DNA of 64,000 bases, from the NCBI RefSeq assembly GCF_009765995.1, contig NZ_LMUI01000011.1, forward strand, positions 1-64,000, read 5' to 3'. This document shows, piece after piece, positions 10,074-17,879 of this stretch. The DNA is from Methylocapsa sp. S129 (GTDB lineage Bacteria; Pseudomonadota; Alphaproteobacteria; Rhizobiales; Beijerinckiaceae). Position 1 is the first letter of the stretch. Each line of letters begins with the position of its first letter. Below the pieces are notes generated by a model that made no database searches, was not told the DNA's origin, and worked only from the letters and a program-made list of their open reading frames with translations. A program made the translations under genes and the position numbers.

Positions 10074-10118
10074 AGCTGACGCTTGATACCCGCTAGGAAA
10101 TGGCCTGAGTCGACCCGA
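10074..10118 (+). repeat. Imperfect direct repeat, left copy
   Basis: A 45-bp intergenic sequence starting AGCTGACGCTTGATACC, just after the GST stop. It matches 11946-11990 at 38 of 45 positions in the same orientation. The two copies bracket the SDR/AraC gene pair. Confidence 0.7.
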
Positions 10119-10162
10119 GACGGTTATGGGCCAGGGCCGAGGCGTCACCCGAAACTAGGCGT

Positions 10163-10897
10163 TCAGTCTTGGGCTGTCGGTCGGATGACAATGCTGCCGA
10201 CGTCGACATCGGCTGGCTGCTCAATCGCGTAGGCGACGCCGCGAGCAATCGAAGACGGTGGGATTGCAACATTGGAGACGCGTTCCCCAATCGCCGCCTT
10301 CACTGCGGGATCGGTTATCGAGCTTGCAAAGTTGGTCGAGATCATTCCCGGCGAAATCTCGGTGACCCTCAGATGCGGTCCCGCTTCCTGCCTCAACGCT
10401 TCGCTAATGGTCCGCACCGCGTTTTTGGTCGCGGCATAAACACCCATGGTTGGAAGGATTTTAATTCCCGCAGTCGAGACGATATTGATGACGTGGCCCG
10501 ATTGTTGAAGCTTGAAGACGGGCAACGCGGCAGCGATGCCATACAGTGCGCCACGCAGATTGACGTCGATCATGGCGTCCCAGTCCTCTACGCGCAGCGC
10601 ATCGAAACGGGATATGGGCCCAATCCCGGCATTGTTCACAATGACGTCGAGTCTGCCGCCACGCTCAATCGCCAGTTCGACGAGCGCTTCAAGATCGCTC
10701 CGGTGGCGGACATCGGTCACCTTGTACACGGCCTTACCGCCTGCAGCGGTAATCTCGTCCACGATCGCCGCGAGCGCTTCCTCGTTGCGAGCCCCTAACA
10801 CGACAAAAGCCCCGCGTTCCGCGAGCAGTTTCGCCGTCGCGCGGCCGATCCCGCTGCTTGCGCCCGTGATGGCGACGACCTTGCCTTCGATGCCCAA
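10163..10897 (-). CDS. SDR-family NAD(P)-dependent oxidoreductase
   Basis: A 244-residue classical short-chain dehydrogenase/reductase. The Rossmann dinucleotide motif TGASSGIG is at residues 11-18, the structural NNAG at 88-91, and the catalytic Ser141, Tyr154 and Lys158 (YAATK). It is closest in feel to YdfG/serine-dehydrogenase-like SDRs, but the substrate cannot be inferred. It is divergent from an AraC regulator with a 90-bp gap, and the pair is flanked by imperfect direct repeats, suggesting a mobile cassette. Confidence 0.92.
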   Translation of the reverse strand: MGIEGKVVAITGASSGIGRATAKLLAERGAFVVLGARNEEALAAIVDEITAAGGKAVYKVTDVRHRSDLEALVELAIERGGRLDVIVNNAGIGPISRFDALRVEDWDAMIDVNLRGALYGIAAALPVFKLQQSGHVINIVSTAGIKILPTMGVYAATKNAVRTISEALRQEAGPHLRVTEISPGMISTNFASSITDPAVKAAIGERVSNVAIPPSSIARGVAYAIEQPADVDVGSIVIRPTAQD

Positions 10898-10987
10898 TGC
10901 GATTCTCCTTCATCGAAGAAGATGTGCGCTTGGCTCAAGATTAGCTATGCTAGGACGTCTATGGATTTGTCGCGATCGTCTAAAGCC

Positions 10988-11884
10988 ATGACTGACCCGC
11001 TATCGGATGTCCTCAACGTTCTTGGCGCAAGGGTGACCCGCCGCACCCGGCTGGAGGCCGCAGGACGATGGGCGCTCACATTTCCAGCTCTCGACCGGCT
11101 TAAGTTCGTGGCGCTGCTGCGGGGAACCGGCTGGATGATGCTGCCGGGGCGCCCCCCGCGGCTCATGAGCGCAGGGGATGTCTGCCTACTCGGACGCACG
11201 ACCTATGCGATAGCCAGCGACCCGGCGCTACCGCCCCTCGATGGCCAAACCTTCTACGGCGCGCCCGGCTGCAATTCGGCGCGCCTCGGAGGCGACGATG
11301 CGGTTGCGATCGGGGGAACCATCGCGTTCGCCCCAGGGAACGCGGACTTCCTGCTCGGCATGCTGCCCGATTTCCTGTTCATTCCCCGATCCTCGGCCGC
11401 ATCTGGAGCGATGGCGACGATCCTTGAGCTCATGAATGGCGAGGTCGGGCGGGACATCATCGGTAGCGAAATCGTAAGCGCCCGGCTCGCTGACGTTTTG
11501 CTGGTGGAGGCGATCCGCGCCTATGCGGGAAGCGCTGAGCAGATCGAGATCGGGTGGCTTGGCGCTCTGTCAGATGCCCGGCTCGGTCGGGTGCTTCGCG
11601 TCATTCACGGAGGCATCGCGCAGCCGTGGACGGTGGCCCATCTCGCTGGCGTGGCCGGCATGTCGCGGGCCGCCTTTTCTGCGGAGTTCACGCGCCGAGT
11701 AGGACAACCGCCGCTCGCCTACGTGCGGGCATGGCGTCTCACCATTGCTCGTGCGGCGCTGGCGCGTGGCGATGAGACTGTCGCCGGCATAGCGAGCAAG
11801 GTTGGCTATACCTCGCAGAGTGCATTCGGCCACGCTTTCAGGCGCGCCTTCGGCTCACCTCCAAAAGCTGATGCTCGATCGTGA
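10988..11884 (+). CDS. AraC-family transcriptional regulator (cupin_6-type)
   Basis: A 298-residue regulator with an N-terminal cupin-like sensor domain. Its opening DPLSDVLNVLGARVTRRTRLEA and the GDVCLLGR loop are typical of the cupin_6 AraC group. The C-terminal AraC helix-turn-helix contains WTVAHLAGVAGMSRAAFSAEF split over two helices and the second unit VGYTSQSAFGHAFRRAFG. The ATG at 10988 gives the family's normal N-terminus; an in-frame ATG at 10922 is less likely. It presumably controls the divergent SDR gene. Confidence 0.9.
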   Translation: MTDPLSDVLNVLGARVTRRTRLEAAGRWALTFPALDRLKFVALLRGTGWMMLPGRPPRLMSAGDVCLLGRTTYAIASDPALPPLDGQTFYGAPGCNSARLGGDDAVAIGGTIAFAPGNADFLLGMLPDFLFIPRSSAASGAMATILELMNGEVGRDIIGSEIVSARLADVLLVEAIRAYAGSAEQIEIGWLGALSDARLGRVLRVIHGGIAQPWTVAHLAGVAGMSRAAFSAEFTRRVGQPPLAYVRAWRLTIARAALARGDETVAGIASKVGYTSQSAFGHAFRRAFGSPPKADARS

Positions 11885-11906
11885 AGAGCGGCGGCTCGCG
11901 AGCCCA

Positions 11907-11928
11907 TGATCCCGGAAGCCCGGGATCA
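11907..11928. terminator. Inverted repeat after the AraC gene, possible terminator
   Basis: A perfect 9-bp stem, TGATCCCGG (11907-11915) and CCGGGATCA (11920-11928), with a 4-base AAGC loop. It starts 23 bp after the AraC stop. There is no T-tract, so it may act as an RNA stabiliser, weak terminator or protein site. The rest of 11885-12019 holds only this hairpin and the direct repeat at 11946. Confidence 0.45.
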
Positions 11929-11945
11929 AACAACGAGTGATGAAG

Positions 11946-11990
11946 AGCTGACGCCTGATACGGGCTGGGAAATGGCTGGAGTCCACCCGG
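11946..11990 (+). repeat. Imperfect direct repeat, right copy
   Basis: A 45-bp copy matching 10074-10118 at 38 of 45 positions, in the gap between the AraC stop and the convergent TetR gene. The repeat-to-repeat distance is 1872 bp and encloses exactly the SDR and AraC genes. Confidence 0.7.
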
Positions 11991-12019
11991 CGTCGACATT
12001 CACGCGGTCTCAGCGGCGC

Positions 12020-12715
12020 TCAAACCGGACCTCTTTCGATAACGGGAGAGGGACGATGAGGCTGGACTGCGGCGGCCGGTTGCGAAGGAACTTTCGCCGC
12101 CTCCAAATACGAGCGGCACATGAAGATGAGCTGCTGTTGGACGCCGCATGCCCACGGCTTCGGCAAGCTGCGATCAAACAGGCTCCGGACGGTCCCAAAA
12201 AGCGAAGTGAGGAGCGTGAGGTTGACGATCGTGAGATCGGCGAATTTGGCGTCCGGGGCGCTGGCGAACATCGTGGAGGTCGCGAGTTCAACGCGCTTGG
12301 AAAAAGCCTCGACCAAGGGCGTGGTGTCGACTTCCGCGGCAACCAGGTAGAGGGCGCGGGTCACTTTGCATCGCACGATCTTTGCGCGCCAATAGGCCTC
12401 CACGAGCGCTTCGGCCATCTGGCCAACCCGCGCGCCATGCTGCTCCCGGCACACTTGTTCCACGCTGGCCGCCACGATGTCGAAATAGCGCTCAGTCACC
12501 GCGTAAAGCAGCGCCTGCTTGTTGGGGAAATACTGATACATCGTGCCAACGGAGGCGCCGGCTCTTGCCGCCACGCGCGTCGTGGTCAGCCGAGCAGGTC
12601 CCACCGCGACTAGAACCTGAATGGTTGCCTCCAGAATGGCTTCCAATGTCGCGGTTGCACGCGCCTGGCGCGGCGTTTTCCGGGCGGTCAGGCGAACTTG
12701 AGCGGTCGAAGCCAT
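12020..12715 (-). CDS. TetR-family transcriptional regulator
   Basis: A 231-residue repressor. The helix-turn-helix lies at about residues 20-65, with LTTTRVAARAGASVGTMYQY followed by FPNKQALLYAV, the standard TetR_N signature. The helical C-terminal ligand domain is of unknown specificity. It is divergent from an SDR gene with a 71-bp gap that would hold a shared operator, so local repression of that reductase is likely. Confidence 0.92.
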   Translation of the reverse strand: MASTAQVRLTARKTPRQARATATLEAILEATIQVLVAVGPARLTTTRVAARAGASVGTMYQYFPNKQALLYAVTERYFDIVAASVEQVCREQHGARVGQMAEALVEAYWRAKIVRCKVTRALYLVAAEVDTTPLVEAFSKRVELATSTMFASAPDAKFADLTIVNLTLLTSLFGTVRSLFDRSLPKPWACGVQQQLIFMCRSYLEAAKVPSQPAAAVQPHRPSPVIERGPV

Positions 12716-12786
12716 AAGCGAATCCCGTAGCTGAAGGATCGTTCATATATTTAGCGTGGGGACACAAACCAACCCACGGAGTTTAT

Positions 12787-13518
12787 ATGACCGGCACTCA
12801 TCGCATCGCGCTCGTCACCGGCGCAAACAAGGGCATCGGATTGGAGATCGCGCGCCAACTCGCGCAGGCCGGCGTCTTCGTCATCATCGGCGCCAGAGAC
12901 GCCGAACGGGGCAAGGCTGCGGTCAAGGATCTTTCATCGCAGGGGCTCGACGCCTCGTTTGTTCATCTCGACCTCCTCGATGAAGCGAGCATAGCCGCCG
13001 CTGCCGCCACGATCTCGGAGGAACACGGCCGCCTCGACATTCTCGTCAACAACGCCGGCATCGTGGATTGGGATGACGGCGTTCCGAGCCGCGCCTCGCT
13101 GCAAGCCGTCCGTCGCGTAGTCGAAACCAACTTCTTCGGCGCCCTGGCGGTGACGCAGGCCATGCTGCCGCTGCTGCGAAAATCGACGGCGGCACGGATC
13201 GTGAACCTGTCCAGCGCTTTGGCGTCGCTGGCTGGGAACGGCGATCCGACGTCCTCTTATTATTCGGCGCAACTGATCGGCTACAACGCCTCAAAGGCGG
13301 CGCTCAACATGCTGACCGTCCAACTCAGCGAAGAACTCCGCGGCACCCCGCACATCGTGAACTCGGTGAGCCCAGGATATGTGAAGACGGACCTCACCGG
13401 GGGCAACGGTTTCTTGACTCCAGAACAAGGAGCGAAGACGCCAGTCAAATTCGCGTTGCTCGGAGATGATGTTGTTTCCGGCCGATCCGTTTATGCGGAC
13501 GGCGAAATCGCGTGGTGA
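12787..13518 (+). CDS. SDR-family oxidoreductase (carbonyl-reductase-like)
   Basis: A 243-residue short-chain dehydrogenase with TGANKGIG at residues 11-18, NNAG at 88-91, and catalytic Ser143, Tyr166 and Lys170 (YNASK). The TGANKGIGLE form and the long insert before the catalytic Tyr resemble the eukaryote-like carbonyl reductase 1/menthol reductase branch of SDRs. It is paired divergently with the TetR gene and is likely de-repressed by a carbonyl compound. The substrate is not known. Confidence 0.92.
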   Translation: MTGTHRIALVTGANKGIGLEIARQLAQAGVFVIIGARDAERGKAAVKDLSSQGLDASFVHLDLLDEASIAAAAATISEEHGRLDILVNNAGIVDWDDGVPSRASLQAVRRVVETNFFGALAVTQAMLPLLRKSTAARIVNLSSALASLAGNGDPTSSYYSAQLIGYNASKAALNMLTVQLSEELRGTPHIVNSVSPGYVKTDLTGGNGFLTPEQGAKTPVKFALLGDDVVSGRSVYADGEIAW

Positions 13519-13554
13519 CAGCCTGAACGGCCGGAGAACACGCATAAGGCGGGG

Positions 13555-13584
13555 CGGCTTTCCAGCTTCGACAGCGGAAAGCCG
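13555..13584 (+). terminator. Hairpin downstream of the SDR gene, possible terminator
   Basis: A perfect 9-bp stem, CGGCTTTCC (13555-13563) and GGAAAGCCG (13576-13584), with a 12-base loop. It starts 36 bp after the SDR stop and before the convergent transglutaminase gene. There is no clear T-run. Confidence 0.45.
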
Positions 13585-13646
13585 TCAGTCCGGAATCCAC
13601 CCCCAGCGGCCCTTCGGCAAGGGCGCTAAGTGCGTGATTTTCACCA

Positions 13647-14486
13647 CTAGCCCTGACTTTGACTCTGGCTTTGGCCCTGCCATTGCGCCGGGGCGATGCT
13701 CAGCGAAACGTCGAGCGTTTCATTGCCAAATCCCGCGCGCGCGCCGCGAACAGGCGCCGCGCTCTGATAATCGAAGCCGACGGCGACGCGCACGTAATGC
13801 TCGTCGGTGCAGGTGTCGTTGGCGGCGTCAAAGGCGACCCAGCCAAGAACGGGGACGTAGGATTCCGCCCAGGCATGGCCGGCGTTTTGCGAAGCGCCGT
13901 CCGGCCGCACGAGATAGCCGCTGACATAGCGCGAAGGGATGCCCAGCCAGCGCGAACAGGCGATGAAAATATGCGCGAAATCCTGGCAAACGCCGCGGCG
14001 CAGCGCGAAGGCTTCGGCCGCCGTGGTCGTCGAGAGCGTCGGCGCGGGATCGAAGGTCATCGTTTCATGAATGGCGGCCATCAGCGGATGCAGGCGTTCG
14101 AGCGCCTCGCTCTTGTCTCCCGCCGCGTCTTCCGCAAATTTGCGCAAGGCGCCATTGGCTTCGGCCAAATGCGCGGCGCGCAGATAAATTTCAGGCGGCA
14201 ACGGCTCGACCGCGCCGCGCACGACGCCCACTGAATCGAAGGTTTCGACCTCGCCCTCGGCGATCACGCCGATCCGCTCGATCGGACCGGGATGGGAGAA
14301 GGAATGGACGATATTGCCCAGCGAATCCTCGCTTTGCCGCAAGATGCAATCGACATCCGTCGAGATGCGCCAACGCACGACATGTTGCCCCTCGAAGCTG
14401 CGCGGCGTCAGACGCAAGATCTGAATGATCGACCGCGCGGCCGGTTCATAGGTATAGGCGGTTTCGTGCGAAATCCTGATCCGCAT
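13647..14486 (-). CDS. Transglutaminase-like protease of the Anbu cluster
   Basis: A 279-residue protein with the bacterial transglutaminase N-terminal beta domain (about residues 1-80) and a papain-like transglutaminase core. The catalytic triad is Cys167 (RRGVCQDFAH), His204 (NAGHAWAE) and Asp220 (WVAFDAAND). This COG1305 type accompanies COG2307 and COG2308 genes and often Anbu. It is the last gene of a minus-strand operon after ATP-grasp and alpha-E, 115 bp after the latter. The C-terminus ends in a short Gln/Ser repeat (QGQSQSQSQG) that is unusual and looks slippage-derived. Confidence 0.93.
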   Translation of the reverse strand: MRIRISHETAYTYEPAARSIIQILRLTPRSFEGQHVVRWRISTDVDCILRQSEDSLGNIVHSFSHPGPIERIGVIAEGEVETFDSVGVVRGAVEPLPPEIYLRAAHLAEANGALRKFAEDAAGDKSEALERLHPLMAAIHETMTFDPAPTLSTTTAAEAFALRRGVCQDFAHIFIACSRWLGIPSRYVSGYLVRPDGASQNAGHAWAESYVPVLGWVAFDAANDTCTDEHYVRVAVGFDYQSAAPVRGARAGFGNETLDVSLSIAPAQWQGQSQSQSQG

Positions 14487-14601
14487 CGCGCGTTCTCAAC
14501 TCTCTGTTCCGATAGATCCTGAAAATGGTCCGCTTCACGGTTGCGCCTCGGGCCCGTTCGCCTTCGAGGTTCCGCGCGGCGGCGCCTCAAGCGCGACGCC
14601 G

Positions 14602-15561
14602 CTATGTGAACAAATATTGCTCCGATATCGTCGTCGCGAGCTTGGCGTTGTCCTCCAGAAAGACGGTGATGAATTCATGGAGACCGTTCTGGAATATTTC
14701 CGACATTGTCGCGCGCTCGAGGCGTGAGAGCATCGCGCGCGCCTGACGCTGCGAAGCGCCGCTGCGGCCGTCGTCGCGCGCCAGGGAATCGAGCGCCCGG
14801 TCGATGCTTTCGTAGCAGGAGATGAGGGAGCGCGGCATCGCGGGCTTGAGGATCAGCAGGTCGGCGATCAGCCAGGGCTTGACCCGGTCGCGATAGACCC
14901 AGTGATAGGAAGTGGTCGCCGAAACCGCGCGCAGAATCGCGACCCATTGAAAATAATCCAGCGAGCCGCCGACCTCCTCGTCCGAGGGCAGCAGCAGGTG
15001 ATATTTCACGTCGAGAAGCCGCGCGGTATTATCGGCGCGCTCGACAAAAATGCCGAGACGATTGAACCAATAGGCATCGTTGCGCAGCATGGTCCGATAA
15101 CAGGCGCCGTCAAAATCGAGCGAGGCCTTTTTGACGTAATCGAGGAACCGCGCGAGCGACTCGCGATCGAAATCCTTGGCGCCGCGGCGGCGCGATTCGA
15201 AACGTTTGAGCTCGAGCCACGCGTCGTTGATCGCCGTCCAGGTTTCAGCCGTCAGCGCCGTGCGCACCGCGCGCCCCGTCGCTCTCGCATTCTCCAGACA
15301 ATTGCAGATCGACGAGGGATTGGAGCGGTCGAAGGTGAGGAATTCGACGGCGGCGGGCTCATCGAGCGTTTCATGGCTCGTGTGAAAGGCGTCGAGGGCG
15401 CCGACGGAGGACAGGGCGCCCTCCCATTCCGCCATGTCCTCAGGCCCGGATTTGGGCAGGATTTCGAGGCGCAACGTCGCCTCGATCGTGCGCGCGGTGA
15501 AATCGGCGCGCTCCATCGAGCGCGCCAGCCAGAAAAGGTTGTCCGCGGTGCGCGCCAGCAT
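14602..15561 (-). CDS. Alpha-E domain protein (COG2307)
   Basis: A 319-residue, mainly helical protein with the alpha-E start MLARTADNLFWLARSMERAD, repeated later as YWFNRLGIFVERADNTARLL. These mark a duplicated unit of the family. The biochemical role is unknown; it always travels with the circularly permuted ATP-grasp protein, and the two may form an amide-bond-forming complex. Its start codon lies 3 bp after the ATP-grasp stop, so the genes are translationally linked. Confidence 0.93.
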   Translation of the reverse strand: MLARTADNLFWLARSMERADFTARTIEATLRLEILPKSGPEDMAEWEGALSSVGALDAFHTSHETLDEPAAVEFLTFDRSNPSSICNCLENARATGRAVRTALTAETWTAINDAWLELKRFESRRRGAKDFDRESLARFLDYVKKASLDFDGACYRTMLRNDAYWFNRLGIFVERADNTARLLDVKYHLLLPSDEEVGGSLDYFQWVAILRAVSATTSYHWVYRDRVKPWLIADLLILKPAMPRSLISCYESIDRALDSLARDDGRSGASQRQARAMLSRLERATMSEIFQNGLHEFITVFLEDNAKLATTISEQYLFT

Positions 15562-15564
15562 CGT

Positions 15565-17013
15565 TCAGGCGCTCCCGCCAACGCCGGCGTCAATATCGAC
15601 GATCCAGGTGTCTTTGGTGCCGCCGCCCTGGCTGGAATTGACCACCAGCGATCCTTCCGTCAATGCGACGCGGGTCAGGCCGCCCGGCACGATCTTCACG
15701 CCATTGGTCCCCGACAAGGCGAAGGGGCGCAAATCCACATGGCGGGGCGACACGCCGCTGTCGAACGAAGCGGGGCATGTCGACAGCGCCAATGTCGGCT
15801 GGGCGATGAAATTGGCGGGATCGGCCTTCAGCTTGGCGGCGAAGATTTCGCGCTGGGCGGCGCTGGCGTGCGGGCCCACCAGCATCCCGTAGCCGCCCGA
15901 GCCATTGACCTCCTTGACCACCAGATTGCTCAGATTGTCCAGCACATGGGAAAGCGCCGCCGGCTCGCGGCAGCGGAATGTCGGCACGTTCTGCAGCAGC
16001 GGGTCCTCCCCCAGATAAAAACGGATGATATCAGGCACATAACTGTAAAGCGCCTTGTCGTCGGCGACGCCGGTGCCCACTGCATTGGCAATGGTCACAT
16101 TGCCTGCCAAATAGGCGCCCATCAGGCCAGGCACGCCGAGCATCGAGCCCGGATTGAACACCAGCGGATCGAGGAAGTCGTCATCGACGCGCCGATAGAT
16201 GACGTCGACACGCTGCGGACCCCGCGTCGTGCGCATATAGACGACCTCTTCGGCGACGAACAGATCGCGGCCCTCGACAAGTTCGACGCCCAGTTTGTCG
16301 GCGAGAAAGGAATGTTCGTAATAGGCCGAATTGAAGGGCCCGGGGGTCAGCAGCACGATGACGGCTTCCCCATAGCCGGCGCGGGGCGCCACCGAGCGCA
16401 GGCACGACAAAAGCGCGTCAGGGTAATCCTCGACTGGCGCGACGCGGTGCTGGGCGAAGAGATCGGGCATCAGGCGCATCGTCACTTCGCGATTTTCCAG
16501 CATGTAGGAAACGCCGGACGGCGTGCGCGCATTGTCCTCGAGCACGTAAAACGCATCGCCGTCGACGCGCACGATGTCGATGCCCGCAATATGCACCCAG
16601 ATGTCGTGGGGCGCGCGCCGCCCGATCATTTCGGGCCGGTAATAGGGATTGCGCAAGATGAGTTCGGGCGGGATCAGGCCCTCTTTCAGGATCGCGCGCG
16701 GTCCGTAGACGTCGCGCAGGAAGAGGTTGAGCGCATTGACGCGCTGGACGAGGCCGGCCTCCAGCCGGGTCCATTCGGCGCGCGAGATCAGACGCGGAAT
16801 GATGTCGAAGGGAATGAGGCGCTCGGCGGCGTCCTTGTCGCCATAGACGCCGAAAGTGATGCCGATCCGGCGAAACATATATTCGGCCTGCGCGCGGCGC
16901 GCCGCCAGCACATCGGCTGGCGTATCCTCGAGCCATTGCTCAATATGCCGGTAAAGCGGCCGCACGTCCTTCTTTTCGAGGCCCATTTCATCAAAGAAGA
17001 GCGGCGCCGGCAT
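15565..17013 (-). CDS. Circularly permuted ATP-grasp protein (COG2308)
   Basis: A 482-residue predicted ATP-grasp ligase with permuted domain order. Conserved elements are YMFRRIGITFGVYGD, the RPEMIGR and HIAGIDIVRVDGDAFYVLEDN segments, TPSGVSYMLENR, TPGPFNSAYYEH, and the basic loop VVKEVNGSGGYGMLVGP near residue 390. It probably makes a peptide or amide bond. First gene of the minus-strand trio with alpha-E and transglutaminase. In the Anbu pathway model these enzymes build or cleave a small peptide, which remains a hypothesis. Confidence 0.94.
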   Translation of the reverse strand: MPAPLFFDEMGLEKKDVRPLYRHIEQWLEDTPADVLAARRAQAEYMFRRIGITFGVYGDKDAAERLIPFDIIPRLISRAEWTRLEAGLVQRVNALNLFLRDVYGPRAILKEGLIPPELILRNPYYRPEMIGRRAPHDIWVHIAGIDIVRVDGDAFYVLEDNARTPSGVSYMLENREVTMRLMPDLFAQHRVAPVEDYPDALLSCLRSVAPRAGYGEAVIVLLTPGPFNSAYYEHSFLADKLGVELVEGRDLFVAEEVVYMRTTRGPQRVDVIYRRVDDDFLDPLVFNPGSMLGVPGLMGAYLAGNVTIANAVGTGVADDKALYSYVPDIIRFYLGEDPLLQNVPTFRCREPAALSHVLDNLSNLVVKEVNGSGGYGMLVGPHASAAQREIFAAKLKADPANFIAQPTLALSTCPASFDSGVSPRHVDLRPFALSGTNGVKIVPGGLTRVALTEGSLVVNSSQGGGTKDTWIVDIDAGVGGSA

Positions 17014-17096
17014 TCATGACCCCCCGATGGCGACCAAAACCAAGCTAAGACTAGCAAAAGCCATACCGTCACGACGCAAGCGGTCCTCGTCTTCCA

Positions 17097-17756
17097 TCAG
17101 CATCGCCCTAGATGGGCCAGAACCTCGCGCCCGCTCATCGGATGCGAGACCGGCCATGCAGTGAAATCGGCGTCAATGCTGAGCGCTTGTCCGAGCATTT
17201 GCAAGTAGGCTTCCCTGTCGACCTCGACGGCGCCGAGGCTGGCCAGGTGCGGCGTAACGAATTGGGTGTCGAGCAGGCGGTAGCCGCCAAGGCGCAGACG
17301 CGCGATCAGATGGGCGAGCGCGACCTTCGAGGCGTCGCGCGCCAGATGGAACATGCTCTCGCCAAAAAACGCCGCGCCGAGCGATACGCCATAGAGGCCG
17401 CCAACCAGCGCGCCATCTTGAAAGACCTCAATCGAATGGGCGCGTCCAGCCTCGAAAAGCTCCCGATACAGGCGGCGGATTTCGGCGTTGATCCAGGTTT
17501 TCTCGCGGCTCGCGCAGGCGATGACGACCGTATCGAAATGGCCGTCGGCGCGAATCTCGAAACGATCCGAACGCAGGGTCTTGACGAGGCTCCTGGAGAG
17601 GATGAGGCCGTCGAGCGGAAATATGCCGCGCTCCTTAGGGTCGACCCAGAACAGGGTCGAGGAATCGCTGCTCTCGGCCATCGGAAACAAGCCGATCGAA
17701 TAGGCCCGCAGCAGAATATCGGCTGTGATTTCGAAGGATTGGGCGGGGCGCGACAT
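17097..17756 (-). CDS. aat: Leucyl/phenylalanyl-tRNA--protein transferase
   Basis: Transfers Leu or Phe from tRNA to proteins with N-terminal Arg or Lys, marking them for ClpAP through the N-degron pathway. At 219 residues it has normal family length, with the hallmarks ILLRAYSIGLFPMAE, FWVDPKERGIFPLDG, CASREKTWI, GLYGVSLGAAFFGESMF and YRLLDTQFVTPHLASLGA. The start MSRPAQSFEIT is fixed by homology; a much longer in-frame opening to 18866 is a shadow of metY on the other strand. Divergent from metY. Confidence 0.96.
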   Translation of the reverse strand: MSRPAQSFEITADILLRAYSIGLFPMAESSDSSTLFWVDPKERGIFPLDGLILSRSLVKTLRSDRFEIRADGHFDTVVIACASREKTWINAEIRRLYRELFEAGRAHSIEVFQDGALVGGLYGVSLGAAFFGESMFHLARDASKVALAHLIARLRLGGYRLLDTQFVTPHLASLGAVEVDREAYLQMLGQALSIDADFTAWPVSHPMSGREVLAHLGRC

Positions 17757-17879
17757 CGCGCGATGGTGCGGCGCGATTCCAGCCGGGTCAAGCGGCGCGG
17801 CGCTCGCGCGCGCGCAAAGTTTGCCTTTCCCCGTTCCGCCCAATCTGCGACCATGGCGCCTATCAGCAGGGAGGACGAT

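Noticed and set aside
17757-17879. SAM-II riboswitch ahead of metY
   Set aside because: The leader lacks the conserved SAM-II core and is mostly G/C-rich filler with a ribosome site.
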